From Betaproteobacteria bacterium (lineage in GTDB: Bacteria; Pseudomonadota; Gammaproteobacteria; Burkholderiales; Casimicrobiaceae), in assembly GCA_016716425.1 (NCBI GenBank), contig JADJWJ010000004.1:62001-126000 (forward strand): a stretch of DNA of 64,000 nucleotides, given 5' to 3'. The translations under genes and the position numbers were made by a program. Under the pieces are notes generated by a model. The model did not search any database. It saw only the letters and a list, made by a program, of their open reading frames with translations, and was not told where the DNA came from. Positions 1-10,593 of this stretch are shown here, piece after piece; position 1 is the first letter of the stretch, and each line of letters begins with the position of its first letter.

Positions 1-1078
1 CGCGTGGCTGCTCAAGCGGCAGGGCTACGAGGTGATCGGCGTCTTCATGAAGAACTGGGAGGACGACGACACCGAGGAGTACTGCACGTCGCGCACCGAT
101 CTGGTCGACGCCGCGTCGGTCGCGCACGTCGTCGGCATCGAGCTCGAGGCGGTGAACTTCGCCGCCGAGTATCGCGAGCGCGTGTTCGCGCACTTCCTGC
201 GCGAGTACGAGGCCGGCCGCACGCCGAACCCGGACGTGCTGTGCAACAGCGAGATCAAGTTCAGCGCGTTCCTCGACTACGCGCTGCGGCTGGGCGCCGA
301 CCACGTCGCGACCGGCCACTACGCGCGGGTGCGGCGCGCCGCCGCCGATTCGGCGCGCGTCGAGCTGGTGAAGGCGATTGACGACACCAAGGACCAGAGC
401 TACTTCCTGCACCGGCTGACGCAGCAGCAGCTCTCGCCCGTGCTGTTCCCGCTGGGCGAGCTCACGAAGCGCGACGTGCGCGAAATCGCGCGGCGCGAGG
501 GCATCCCGACGCACGCGAAGAAGGACTCGACCGGCATCTGCTTCATCGGCGAGCGCCCGTTCCGCGACTTCCTCGCGCGCTACCTGCCGCGCACGCCGGG
601 GCCGGTGGTGACGCCGGACGGCGCCACCGTCGGGCGCCACCAGGGGCTCGCCTACTACACGCTGGGGCAGCGGCAGGGACTCGGCATCGGCGGCACGCGG
701 CACGGTACCGACGCGCCGTGGTTCGTCGCGGGCAAGGATCCGGCGCGCAACGCGCTGATCGCGGTGCAGGGCCACGACCACCCGCTGCTCCATCGCTGCG
801 ACGTCGACGCGATCGACGCGCACTGGATCGCCGGACACGCGCCCGCGCTGCCGGCGCGGTTCGGCGCCAAGACGCGGTACCGGATGCCGGATGCCGCGTG
901 CACGCTGGAGGCGCGCGACGGCTGCCTGCACGCGGCGTTCGATGCGCCGCAGTGGGCGCCCACGCCCGGGCAATATCTGGTGATCTACGACGGGGAGGTG
1001 TGCCTGGGCGGCGGGGTCATCGTGGCCGGGCATGCCGAGGCCGCGCGCCACGCGACGGCAATCGTGCTGGCCTGCTGA
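1..1078 (+). CDS. mnmA: tRNA-specific 2-thiouridylase MnmA (5' end missing)
   Basis: This enzyme activates the wobble uridine (U34) of Lys, Glu and Gln tRNAs with ATP and inserts sulfur delivered by the Tus/IscS relay, in the cytoplasm. The reading frame is already open at base 2, so the N-terminus with the ATP-binding PP-loop lies outside the window. Visible family motifs are the NPDVLCNSEIKF segment with the catalytic cysteine, ATGHYAR, KDQSYFL, and the STGICFIGER segment with the second cysteine of the persulfide pair. The C-terminal beta-barrel region reads through to a TGA at 1076-1078. Downstream lie a repeat and the remains of an exchanger gene on the other strand. The identity is secure; only the upstream boundary is unknown. 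Confidence 0.96.
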   Translation, partial: AWLLKRQGYEVIGVFMKNWEDDDTEEYCTSRTDLVDAASVAHVVGIELEAVNFAAEYRERVFAHFLREYEAGRTPNPDVLCNSEIKFSAFLDYALRLGADHVATGHYARVRRAAADSARVELVKAIDDTKDQSYFLHRLTQQQLSPVLFPLGELTKRDVREIARREGIPTHAKKDSTGICFIGERPFRDFLARYLPRTPGPVVTPDGATVGRHQGLAYYTLGQRQGLGIGGTRHGTDAPWFVAGKDPARNALIAVQGHDHPLLHRCDVDAIDAHWIAGHAPALPARFGAKTRYRMPDAACTLEARDGCLHAAFDAPQWAPTPGQYLVIYDGEVCLGGGVIVAGHAEAARHATAIVLAC

Positions 1079-1118
1079 GGATTGCCCAAATCGGTGACAT
1101 CCTCTCCGCACAGTTCGC

Positions 1119-1177
1119 GTCGTCCCCGCGAGGCGGGACGGCATCCGTCGACGGCGGGATTCCGCTTCGCGGGAACG
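1119..1177. repeat. REP-like palindromic repeat, family A copy 1
   Basis: The stretch contains CCCCGCGAGGCGGGAC followed by GGCGGGATTCCGCTTCGCGGGAAC. Each half can fold on itself through CCCGC/GCGGG arms. A related pair of arms occurs at 12771-12872. This looks like the short REP-type palindromes scattered between genes in many beta- and gammaproteobacteria. It lies between the mnmA stop and the exchanger remnant, where both genes converge. Confidence 0.6.
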
Positions 1178-1306
1178 CGATGTCTGGACCCGAGTGTCGC
1201 CTTGCGCAGGCTCGCAGGTCGGGTTCGGTTGCGGCTGAGCGGGCGTGCGCGTCTGCCAGTCCGGGAACGGCCGCGCCGGCGGCCGAGGGTGACGCCGCCG
1301 CAGCGC

Positions 1307-2070
1307 CTACTCGCCGTGCAGGTAGAGGACGTAGGCGTTGAGCAGGTAGAGCACGACGAGGCAGACGCTGGCCCAGCCGACCGTGCGGAAAAGCCGCGAC
1401 TCCGGCCGGTACAGCAAGGCGACGTCCGGGCTCCGCAGGGGTCGGGGAGGGTGCTGGGCGAAACGGTGCGCGCGGGGGCAGGTGAACAATCGTCGAGGCG
1501 GATGGCGATGTTGAACGGTTGCTGCCGGCGGGTTGCGATGGCCATGTCGCGCGCCGATCCGCGGCGATGGTCACGACGAGTTCCGGAAGCGAGGTGGCGC
1601 CGGCGACGAAGAGCGTGCCGACGAAGGTGCCGTGCCAGTCCATCACGCGGGCGAGTTCCACGCCGACGAATGGCAACCAGGCTCCGGCAGCGAGGATGCA
1701 GAGGGCCGCGGCCGCGTATCGCACCGCAGCCTGCCGCAGCGTGATTCCCGGATAGCGCAGCGATTCCTCGCGCGCGTGGGCCCGGAGCTCCTCGCGTTCG
1801 TAGTGGAACACCGCGCGGATCGCCACGAGATAGAGAAGCATCATGACGGGTGCGTAAATGCCGACGTGCCCAAGGCTCAGCGCATCGGCCTTGCGCCCGA
1901 GCAGCAGGTTGAGGCCCGCGATCCCGATCAGGATGATGCCGAAACGGCGGGATGGCCCTGCTGGCGCGTCGGAAGACCGCCTCGTCGCGATAGAACAGGT
2001 CGACGACCACGAGGATCGAGAGGTTGAACACGCAGCTGCCGAATACGTCGCCGGCGTGTTCGCGCGCCGG
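1307..2070 (-). pseudogene. Sodium/calcium exchanger (CaCA family) remnant, truncated and frameshifted
   Basis: On the minus strand three different frames encode consecutive pieces of one membrane protein. They run from FGSCVFNLSILVVVDLFY (near 2060-1990), through FGIILIGIAGLNLLLGRKA and a long segment ending FVAGATSLPELVVTIAA (about 1955-1565), then FNIAI (near 1525), to a C-terminal helix ending at the TAG at 1307-1309. The ATSLPELV segment is the characteristic alpha-repeat motif of cation exchangers. The first alpha repeat and N-terminal helices are missing, and sequence is lost between the FNIAI piece and the last helix. The combination of several frameshifts with deletions argues for a decayed gene rather than a single sequencing error. 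The family call is from motif recognition. Confidence 0.75.
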
Positions 2071-2911
2071 CGATGTCAGGCTGCGCCGGTCCGGCAGCGC
2101 GTGCCGCCGCGCACCAGCCGACCCAGCTGCGGGGCCGGACTTCTCGGGATCGTCCCCATAGCGCGACGGCGCCTGCGACGGTGTCCGGCCGCGCACGCGG
2201 AACTGCAGCCATGCTCGTCAACCGCGTTCATCGGCGCCGTCCGCGCGGCGTCGTGACGGCGGCAGCCCGCAAGCCCGGCGGCCCGGTGGGCCGGAAGGGT
2301 GCGGCGGCGGGTGTTCCGTGGGTCGCGCGGTCGCGTATTGCCGCTCCGGCGGCCCTGGGGGGTGGCGGGCAGCCTTTTGCAGGTCGGTGGGGGTGGTGGC
2401 GGTCGGCGGGGGGCGGGGTGGTGTGGCGTCGCGTGCTGTCGTTGGCGCCGGCGATGCGGCTGCGGGGGCCGTACATCACCTTCTGGGCGGTTGGTCTGCC
2501 CGCGGCGCCCTCCGGACTCGTTCTCGCCCTCGGCGCGCAGATGCGCCACCGCCTCGGGGTTGAGCAGGCCATGCACATACCAGCGTTCGAGCTCCGGCTG
2601 CACGTTGAGCAGCAGGATGCGCGCATCCGAGCGCGCAGCTCGTTGCGTGCGCGCGCGCGGCGCGCGCCTCCGTCGGTGGGTCGGCGAGTCCTCATTCGAT
2701 CCCCTTCGTTTTGCCGCGCGGCGCTCCTCGCCAAGGGTCGCCGGGATTCCGGCTTGCCGGGTTGTGCTGCCCTGCCCGGCGGCGCGACCTCGTTCAGGAT
2801 ATTCGACGCTCTGCGCGCACGGTTGATTGTGCGCAAACTTCAGTCCGCGGCGGCGCGAATGGGCCGGACGGGTGGACGCAGCGGGGCCGCCGCGCGGCGG
2901 AGCGCTGCGCG
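2071..2911. other. Long spacer without a convincing gene
   Basis: About 840 bases separate the exchanger remnant from ssb. Open frames here are rich in Arg, Ala and Pro and look like GC-driven noise. One short minus-strand stretch near 2550-2630 reads VQPELERWYVHGLLNPEAVA, which has a more protein-like composition, but it has no extended homologous-looking context, no start and no ribosome-binding site. It may be the remnant of a decayed gene. No RNA gene, terminator or promoter was recognised. Confidence 0.4.
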
Positions 2912-3418
2912 TCAGAACGGGATGTCGTCGTCGAAGTCGTCGACGTTCTTCTTGCCGCCACCGCCACCGCCACCGCCTCCGGCCGGCTTGCCGCCGCCCT
3001 CGCGCCGTGCGGGTGCGCCGCCGCCGCCGCCACCGCCACCGCCGAAGTCGGCGTCGCCGCCGCTGCCGCCACCTCCACCGCCGTCCCGCGCGCCGCCGAT
3101 CAGCTGCATGCGATCGCCGACGATCTCGGTCGAGTACTTCTCGACGCCTTCCTTGTCCGTGTACTTGCGCGTCTGCAGCCGGCCCTCGATGTAGACCGAG
3201 CGCCCTTTCTTCAGGTACTCGGCGGCGATCTCCGCCGTGCGGCCGAACAGCACGACAGTGTGCCACTCGGTCTTCTCCTGCTTCTCGCCGCTTTTGTCCT
3301 TCCACTGTTCGGTGGTCGCGATGCGCAGGTTGGTCACGGCGTCGCCGCCGGTCGTGTAACGCGTTTCCGGATCGCGGCCGAGATTGCCGAGCAGGATCAC
3401 CTTGTTGACCGAAGCCAT
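2912..3418 (-). CDS. ssb: Single-stranded DNA-binding protein
   Basis: SSB coats single-stranded DNA during replication, recombination and repair and recruits partner proteins through its acidic C-terminal tip. The 168-residue product begins MASVNKVILLGNLGRDPE, the usual OB-fold start, with the TEWHTVVLFGR and KKGRSVYIEGRLQTRKY strands following. It ends in DFDDDIPF, the standard partner-binding tip. The linker between residues about 112 and 158 is almost pure glycine, with several long Gly runs split by an acidic-aromatic DADFGG patch and a basic APARREGGGKPAGG patch. The start codon lies one base after the stop of the MFS gene upstream, so the two are probably translated from one message. 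The gene opposite, uvrA, is also a repair gene. Confidence 0.98.
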   Translation of the reverse strand: MASVNKVILLGNLGRDPETRYTTGGDAVTNLRIATTEQWKDKSGEKQEKTEWHTVVLFGRTAEIAAEYLKKGRSVYIEGRLQTRKYTDKEGVEKYSTEIVGDRMQLIGGARDGGGGGGSGGDADFGGGGGGGGGAPARREGGGKPAGGGGGGGGGKKNVDDFDDDIPF

Positions 3419-3419
3419 G

Positions 3420-4655
3420 TCACGTCTCTCCCATCGAGTAATTGGACCGGTAGCGCGCCGGCGGAACCGTCATCGTCGCGCTCGCCGCGAACCAGAGCGC
3501 GGTGAGGACGACGCCGAGGACGAACACCGACGCGGCGCCGAAGTGCTGCGCCAGCCAGCCGCCGGCGACGCCGCCGGCGAACGTGCCCAGGAACTGCAGG
3601 CACGAGTAGACGCCCACCGCCGTGCCGCGAATGTCTTCCGGCGCGTATTTCGAGATCAGCGACGGCAGCGTCGCTTCCAGCAGGTTGAATGCCGCGAAGA
3701 AGAGCGTCAGCGCGAACGCGAGCGCAGCCAGCGAATGCTGCGACAGCGCGAGCGCGACCTGCGCGGCGAGCAGCGTGGCGACGGCGCCGGCGAAGACCCG
3801 CTTGCTGCGCGACGGCTCGTCCGCACGACGCAGGAACGGCAGCATCAGCAGGACGGACACGAACAGCACCGGCAGATACATGAGCCAGTGCCGGTCCGCG
3901 GCGAGGCCGTTGTCGCGCAGCGCGAACGGCACCTGCACGAACAGCGCCATCAGCACCGCGTGCAGCGCGAACACGCCGAAGTTGAGCCGCGCGAGCTGGC
4001 CGTCGCGCAGCGCGCGGGCGAGCGACCCGGGCGGGACGGCACGCACGCCGGCGGGACGCGGCGCGTCGGGGATCGCGTGGCGGACCACTGCCATCGCCGC
4101 AAGCGCGAGCGCGCCGGTGAGCAGGAAGATGCCCGGCACGCCGATCCATGCGGTGAGGACCGGTCCGGCGACCAGCGACAGCGCGAACGTCGTGCCGATC
4201 GTGACGCCGATCACGGCCATCGCGCGCGTGCGCACCTCGTCGCGCGTCAGGTCGGCGGCCATCGCGATGAGGACGGCCGAGATGGCACCCGCGCCCTGCA
4301 GCGCGCGGCCGGCGATGATCCACGCGATGTCGGTCGCGAGTGCTGCGACGACGCTGCCGGCGGCGAAGACCGCGAGCCCGAAGTAGATGACGGGCTTGCG
4401 GCCCCAGCGATCGGACGCCCAGCCGAACGGCACCTGCAGCGCGGCCTGCGTGAGCCCGTAGATGCCGAGTGCGGTACCCAGCAGCACGCGGCTCGCGCCG
4501 CCGGGCAGCCGCTCCACGTACAGCGCGAGCACCGGCAGGATGACGAACATGCCGAACAGGCGCAGCCCGGAAATGCCGGCGAGGCCGACCGTCGCGCGCC
4601 GCTCCGCCGCGGTCATCCGGACGCGCGGTGAGGTCGATGCGGCGGCATCTGGCAT
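3420..4655 (-). CDS. Major facilitator superfamily transporter
   Basis: A 411-residue inner-membrane transporter with about twelve hydrophobic segments. The MFS signature loop between helices 2 and 3 is visible as FGWASDRWGRKPVI, and the N-terminus has the LRLFGMFVILPVLALYVE helix typical of proton-driven drug or sugar exporters. The start chosen is the ATG at 4655 (MPDAAAST), because the longer open frame upstream runs antisense into uvrA. The gene ends one base before ssb. An MFS gene between uvrA and ssb is a common arrangement in betaproteobacteria (recalled synteny). The substrate cannot be read from the sequence. Confidence 0.9.
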   Translation of the reverse strand: MPDAAASTSPRVRMTAAERRATVGLAGISGLRLFGMFVILPVLALYVERLPGGASRVLLGTALGIYGLTQAALQVPFGWASDRWGRKPVIYFGLAVFAAGSVVAALATDIAWIIAGRALQGAGAISAVLIAMAADLTRDEVRTRAMAVIGVTIGTTFALSLVAGPVLTAWIGVPGIFLLTGALALAAMAVVRHAIPDAPRPAGVRAVPPGSLARALRDGQLARLNFGVFALHAVLMALFVQVPFALRDNGLAADRHWLMYLPVLFVSVLLMLPFLRRADEPSRSKRVFAGAVATLLAAQVALALSQHSLAALAFALTLFFAAFNLLEATLPSLISKYAPEDIRGTAVGVYSCLQFLGTFAGGVAGGWLAQHFGAASVFVLGVVLTALWFAASATMTVPPARYRSNYSMGET

Positions 4656-4671
4656 GGCGGAATTGAAAGAC

Positions 4672-4701
4672 TTCAAGCGTGTGACCGAAACACAATATAC
4701 T
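4672..4701 (+). promoter_or_regulatory. Candidate promoter for uvrA
   Basis: TTCAAG at 4672-4677 and TATACT at 4696-4701 are separated by 18 bases and lie about 160 bases before the uvrA start. The -10 match is good and the -35 match is weak. I found no convincing LexA box of the CTGT-N8-ACAG type, although ACTAACAG overlaps the -10. Confidence 0.35.
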
Positions 4702-4761
4702 AACAGGTTCGCCGCTCGTCCCCTGACCCTCGGGACTAGGCCGAGCGGCGGATTGCGCCGC

Positions 4762-4836
4762 CGCGCGACCGCGCGCCGGAGCAGGAACGGCGCGCGACCG
4801 CGCGCCGGAGCAGGAACGGCGCGCGACCGCGCGCCG
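4762..4836. repeat. 29-base tandem repeat in the uvrA leader
   Basis: Two perfect copies of a 29-base unit (4762-4790 and 4791-4819) are followed by a third partial copy of 17 bases. The unit begins CGCGCGACCGCGCGCC and ends GGAGCAGGAACGG. It lies inside the transcribed leader of uvrA, if the promoter call is right. Copy number of such a repeat may vary between strains. Confidence 0.85.
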
Positions 4837-4863
4837 TAGGGATTCACGGGAAGAACGCACTGC

Positions 4864-7788
<2,925 letters not shown>

Positions 7789-8483
7789 TCAGGCGAGCAG
7801 GCGCGGGGCAGCGCGTTTCGCGGCGTCGCGCGCTGCGGCCACGTTGGGCCCACGCCCGGCCGCGAGATCACGGCCTCGGCGAGCGCTTCGTCGACGAAGT
7901 GCAGCGCCGCGCCGTCGTCGGCCGCGTAGCCGGCGGCAAGCGTTGCGTCGGCCACCATGCGCCGGTACGCCGGCCGCCGCTGCGCCTCGCCGTCGTAGTG
8001 CGGGCAGGCGCTCCCCGCGAGCCAGCCCAGCCCGCGCAGCGCCGTCAGCGCGCCGGGAACCGAGTCGGTGAGGCCCTGTTCGAACCAGCAGATCATGCCG
8101 GCGCTGATGCCGCCCATCACGACGCCGCGCTCGTACGCGGCGCGCAGCGCGGCGTCGAGGCCCCACTCGCGCCACACGGCGAGCAGCGTGCGCGTGTTGC
8201 CGCCGCCGACGTAGATCGCGTCCTGCTCGAGCACGAACGACGCCAGATCCGCGGTCGGCGGCTGGACGAGCGACAGGTGCGTGGCGCGGCAGTCGAGCGG
8301 CGCCATCGCCTCGTAGAACTTGTACCGCGCGGACTCCGCGTCGCCGCTTGCGGTGCCGACGAAGCACACGCGCGGGCACCGCTGGCCGGTGACGGCGAGG
8401 AAGTGCCGGTCGAGTGCGCTTCCTTTCTCCATCAGGAAGCCGCCCCCGCCCTGCACGACGAGCTGGCGCGCGGGCGTGGTCAC
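7789..8483 (-). CDS. S51-family peptidase-like protein, apparent frameshift near the C-terminus
   Basis: The product resembles the peptidase E/cyanophycinase group (class I glutamine-amidotransferase fold with a Ser nucleophile). GGISAGMICWFEQG carries the nucleophile elbow, YVGGGNTRTLL lies just upstream and CPHYDGE holds a candidate His. The GTG start at 8483 overlaps the TGA of the hyfI-like gene, which indicates translational coupling at the end of that operon. After VISRPG, near 7860, the frame that opened the gene runs on into antisense uvrA. The adjacent frame instead ends in AAPRLLA at 7789, directly abutting the uvrA stop. I therefore infer a one- or two-base indel near 7850-7865. 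Substrate unknown; a role with the oxidoreductase is not implied. Confidence 0.75.
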
Positions 8484-9025
8484 GGCCCCTGCCCTGGCTC
8501 GCCGGCCGCGTCGGCGGGGGCCGCCTTCGTGATCGCGGCGAGGATCCCCTGCAGCAGCGCCGTCGGCGTGGGCGGACATCCCGGCACCTCGACATCGACG
8601 GGGATCACGTTGGCGACGCGACCCAGGCTCGCGTAGCTCTCGCCGAAGATGCCGCCGGTGCAGCCGCAGTCGCCGACCGCGACCACCAGCTTGGGATCGG
8701 GTGTCGCGTCGTACGTGCGGCGAAGCGCGATCGCCATGTGCTTTGCCACCGGGCCGGTGACGAGCAGCAGGTCAGCGTGCCGCGGGCTCGCGACGAAGCG
8801 GATGGAGAGACCCTCGAGGTTGTAGTACGGGTTGCCGAGCGCGTGGATCTCGAGCTCGCAGCCGTTGCACGACCCGGCGTCGACCTGCCGGATCGTCAGT
8901 GCGCGGCCGAGCGTGCGCAGGATGCGCTCCTGCAGCCGGGCCTCTACGACCATGTCGCCGGCGGGTGCCGGCGCGGGCTCGGTGCGGATGCCGGTCTTCG
9001 CGATCTGCTTCAGGATGTGCAGCAT
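8480..9025 (-). CDS. NuoB/HyfI-like small subunit of a hydrogenase-4-type complex
   Basis: A 181-residue iron-sulfur protein of the NADH dehydrogenase 20-kDa / hydrogenase small-subunit family. The cluster-binding cysteines are present: C53 and C56 in GSCNGCELE, C120 and C122 in GDCGCTGG, and C150 in PGCPPTP. The CxxC spacing of the first pair resembles group 4 hydrogenases rather than the adjacent Cys-Cys of NuoB. It should hold the last Fe-S cluster before the site occupied by quinone or NiFe in relatives. Start ATG at 9025 lies 7 bases after the large-subunit stop, and the 3' end overlaps the peptidase start. It is the last oxidoreductase gene of the operon. Confidence 0.9.
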   Translation of the reverse strand: MLHILKQIAKTGIRTEPAPAPAGDMVVEARLQERILRTLGRALTIRQVDAGSCNGCELEIHALGNPYYNLEGLSIRFVASPRHADLLLVTGPVAKHMAIALRRTYDATPDPKLVVAVGDCGCTGGIFGESYASLGRVANVIPVDVEVPGCPPTPTALLQGILAAITKAAPADAAGEPGQGP

Positions 9026-9032
9026 GCGGCGC

Positions 9033-10577
9033 CTACAGGTCGTGCCCGCTGTACGACAGGTTGAACGACTTGTTGATGAGCGGGAAGTCGGGAACGATGT
9101 TGTCGATGATCGCGTGCTCCAGCACGGGCCAGTTCGCCCACGACGGATCCTGCGGGTGGCAGCGGCGGATGCCACCGTTCTCCCCGCTGGTCAGCGCCAC
9201 CAGCACCGGCCCGCGCCAGCCTTCGATCATCCCGAGGCCGAGCCGGTTCTCGGAAATCTCGGGCAGCGGCGCGGCGACGGCGCCGGACGGCAGGCTGTCG
9301 AGGATCGCGCGCACGAGCCGCAGCGACTCCCCGATCTCCTCGAAGCGCACGGCCACGCGGGCGGCGACGTCACCGTCGCCCAGCACGACGCGCCGCACCT
9401 CCAGCGTGTCGTACGGCGGCACCGGATGGTCGCAGCGCAGGTCGCGCGCCTGACCGCTCGCGCGGCCGGCGAGCCCGGTGAGTCCGAGGCGCCGCGCGAG
9501 CGCCGGCGGCACGCGCCCGCAGTTGCGGAACCGGTCCTGCACGCCGGCGTGATCGTTGTAGATGTCGCGGATGACCCGGACCTCCCGTTCCAGCGACGCG
9601 CACTCGTCGCGGATGCGCTCGACGTGCGCGGGGTCGAGGTCGCGGGCCACGCCGCCGGGCACGACGAGGTCCATCAGCAGCCGGTGGCCGAATGCCGAGA
9701 GGTTCGTGCGCAGCACGTCCTCCTTCAACCGCGAGAACTGCGCGAGGCCGAACGCGAAGCCCGCGTCGTTACCGAGGTAGCCGAGGTCGCCCAGGTGGTT
9801 GGCGATGCGCTCGCGCTCGAGCAGCAGCGCCCGCAGCCACGCGGCGCGGGGCGGCACGTCCGCGCCCGCGATGGCCTCGGCCGCCTGCGCGTACGCCCAC
9901 GCCCAGGCGACGGTGCTGTCGCCGGAGATCCGTCCCGCGAGACGATGGCCGTCGGCGATCGTCATCGTCTCGAAGCGCTTCTCGATGCCCTTGTGCACCC
10001 AGCCCAGGCGCTCCTCGAGCCGCAGCACCTTCTCGCCGACGACCTGGAACCGGAACTGGCCGGGCTCGATGATGCCGGCGTGCACGGGTCCGACCGGGAT
10101 CTCGTGCACGCCGTCGCCTTCGACGCGCACGAACGCGTACTCCTCCTCGCCCGGCTGCCACTTGTCCTGCGCCGAGAAGTCGCGCCGCAGCGGGAACTGG
10201 TCGATGGGCCAGCTCGCCATCCACAGCCACGGCCGCTGGTCGTCGCCGTCGGCCGGGATGCCGGTCAAGTCGAACGCGGCGCGCTGCATCCGGTTGGCGG
10301 ACGGGAAGATCGGCGAGAGGTCCGGGTAGTGGACGTCGCCGTCCGGCATCGCGTGCTCGATCAGCGTGAGCCCGTCGGCGTCCTGCAGCACGACGCGCAG
10401 GCACCAGCCGCGGTCGCGGTCGCGCTCGTCGGCGAGCCACAGCGCCACCAGGCGCCCGTCCTGTTCCCACGCGACGCGGCACGCCGCGAGGAGCTGCCCG
10501 GAACTCGCCGACGCGCGGCGCGCGGGGACGGCCGACGGCAGCGCGGCGGCGGTGAGCCCGAGGGGCGAGAGGTTCAT
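9033..10577 (-). CDS. HyfG-like large subunit (fused 30/49-kDa type) lacking NiFe ligands
   Basis: The 514-residue product joins an N-terminal NuoC-like domain (HAMPDGDVHYPDLSPIFPSA region, residues about 75-95) to a NuoD/hydrogenase large-subunit domain (GPVHAGIIEPGQFRF, HKGIEKRFE). True NiFe hydrogenases carry CxxC motifs near the start and end of the large subunit. Here the first position reads GRISGDSTVAWAWA (about 214-227) and the C-terminal region reads CHPQDPSWANWPVLEHAI followed by NIVPDFPLINKSF. Neither contains a CxxC pair, so the protein should not bind a NiFe centre. This matches the group called energy-converting hydrogenase related (Ehr) complexes. The ATG at 10577 lies 16 bases after the upstream hyfF-like gene. 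Confidence 0.9.
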   Translation of the reverse strand: MNLSPLGLTAAALPSAVPARRASASSGQLLAACRVAWEQDGRLVALWLADERDRDRGWCLRVVLQDADGLTLIEHAMPDGDVHYPDLSPIFPSANRMQRAAFDLTGIPADGDDQRPWLWMASWPIDQFPLRRDFSAQDKWQPGEEEYAFVRVEGDGVHEIPVGPVHAGIIEPGQFRFQVVGEKVLRLEERLGWVHKGIEKRFETMTIADGHRLAGRISGDSTVAWAWAYAQAAEAIAGADVPPRAAWLRALLLERERIANHLGDLGYLGNDAGFAFGLAQFSRLKEDVLRTNLSAFGHRLLMDLVVPGGVARDLDPAHVERIRDECASLEREVRVIRDIYNDHAGVQDRFRNCGRVPPALARRLGLTGLAGRASGQARDLRCDHPVPPYDTLEVRRVVLGDGDVAARVAVRFEEIGESLRLVRAILDSLPSGAVAAPLPEISENRLGLGMIEGWRGPVLVALTSGENGGIRRCHPQDPSWANWPVLEHAIIDNIVPDFPLINKSFNLSYSGHDL

Positions 10578-10593
10578 CGCGTCGCCGCCGCCG

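Noticed and set aside
4690..4707. A LexA (SOS) box before uvrA
   Set aside because: Only one half-site (ACAG) resembles the consensus; the CTGT half is missing at the right distance.
9033..10577. A true NiFe hydrogenase large subunit
   Set aside because: Neither CxxC pair needed for the NiFe centre is present; no maturation genes (hyp) are nearby.
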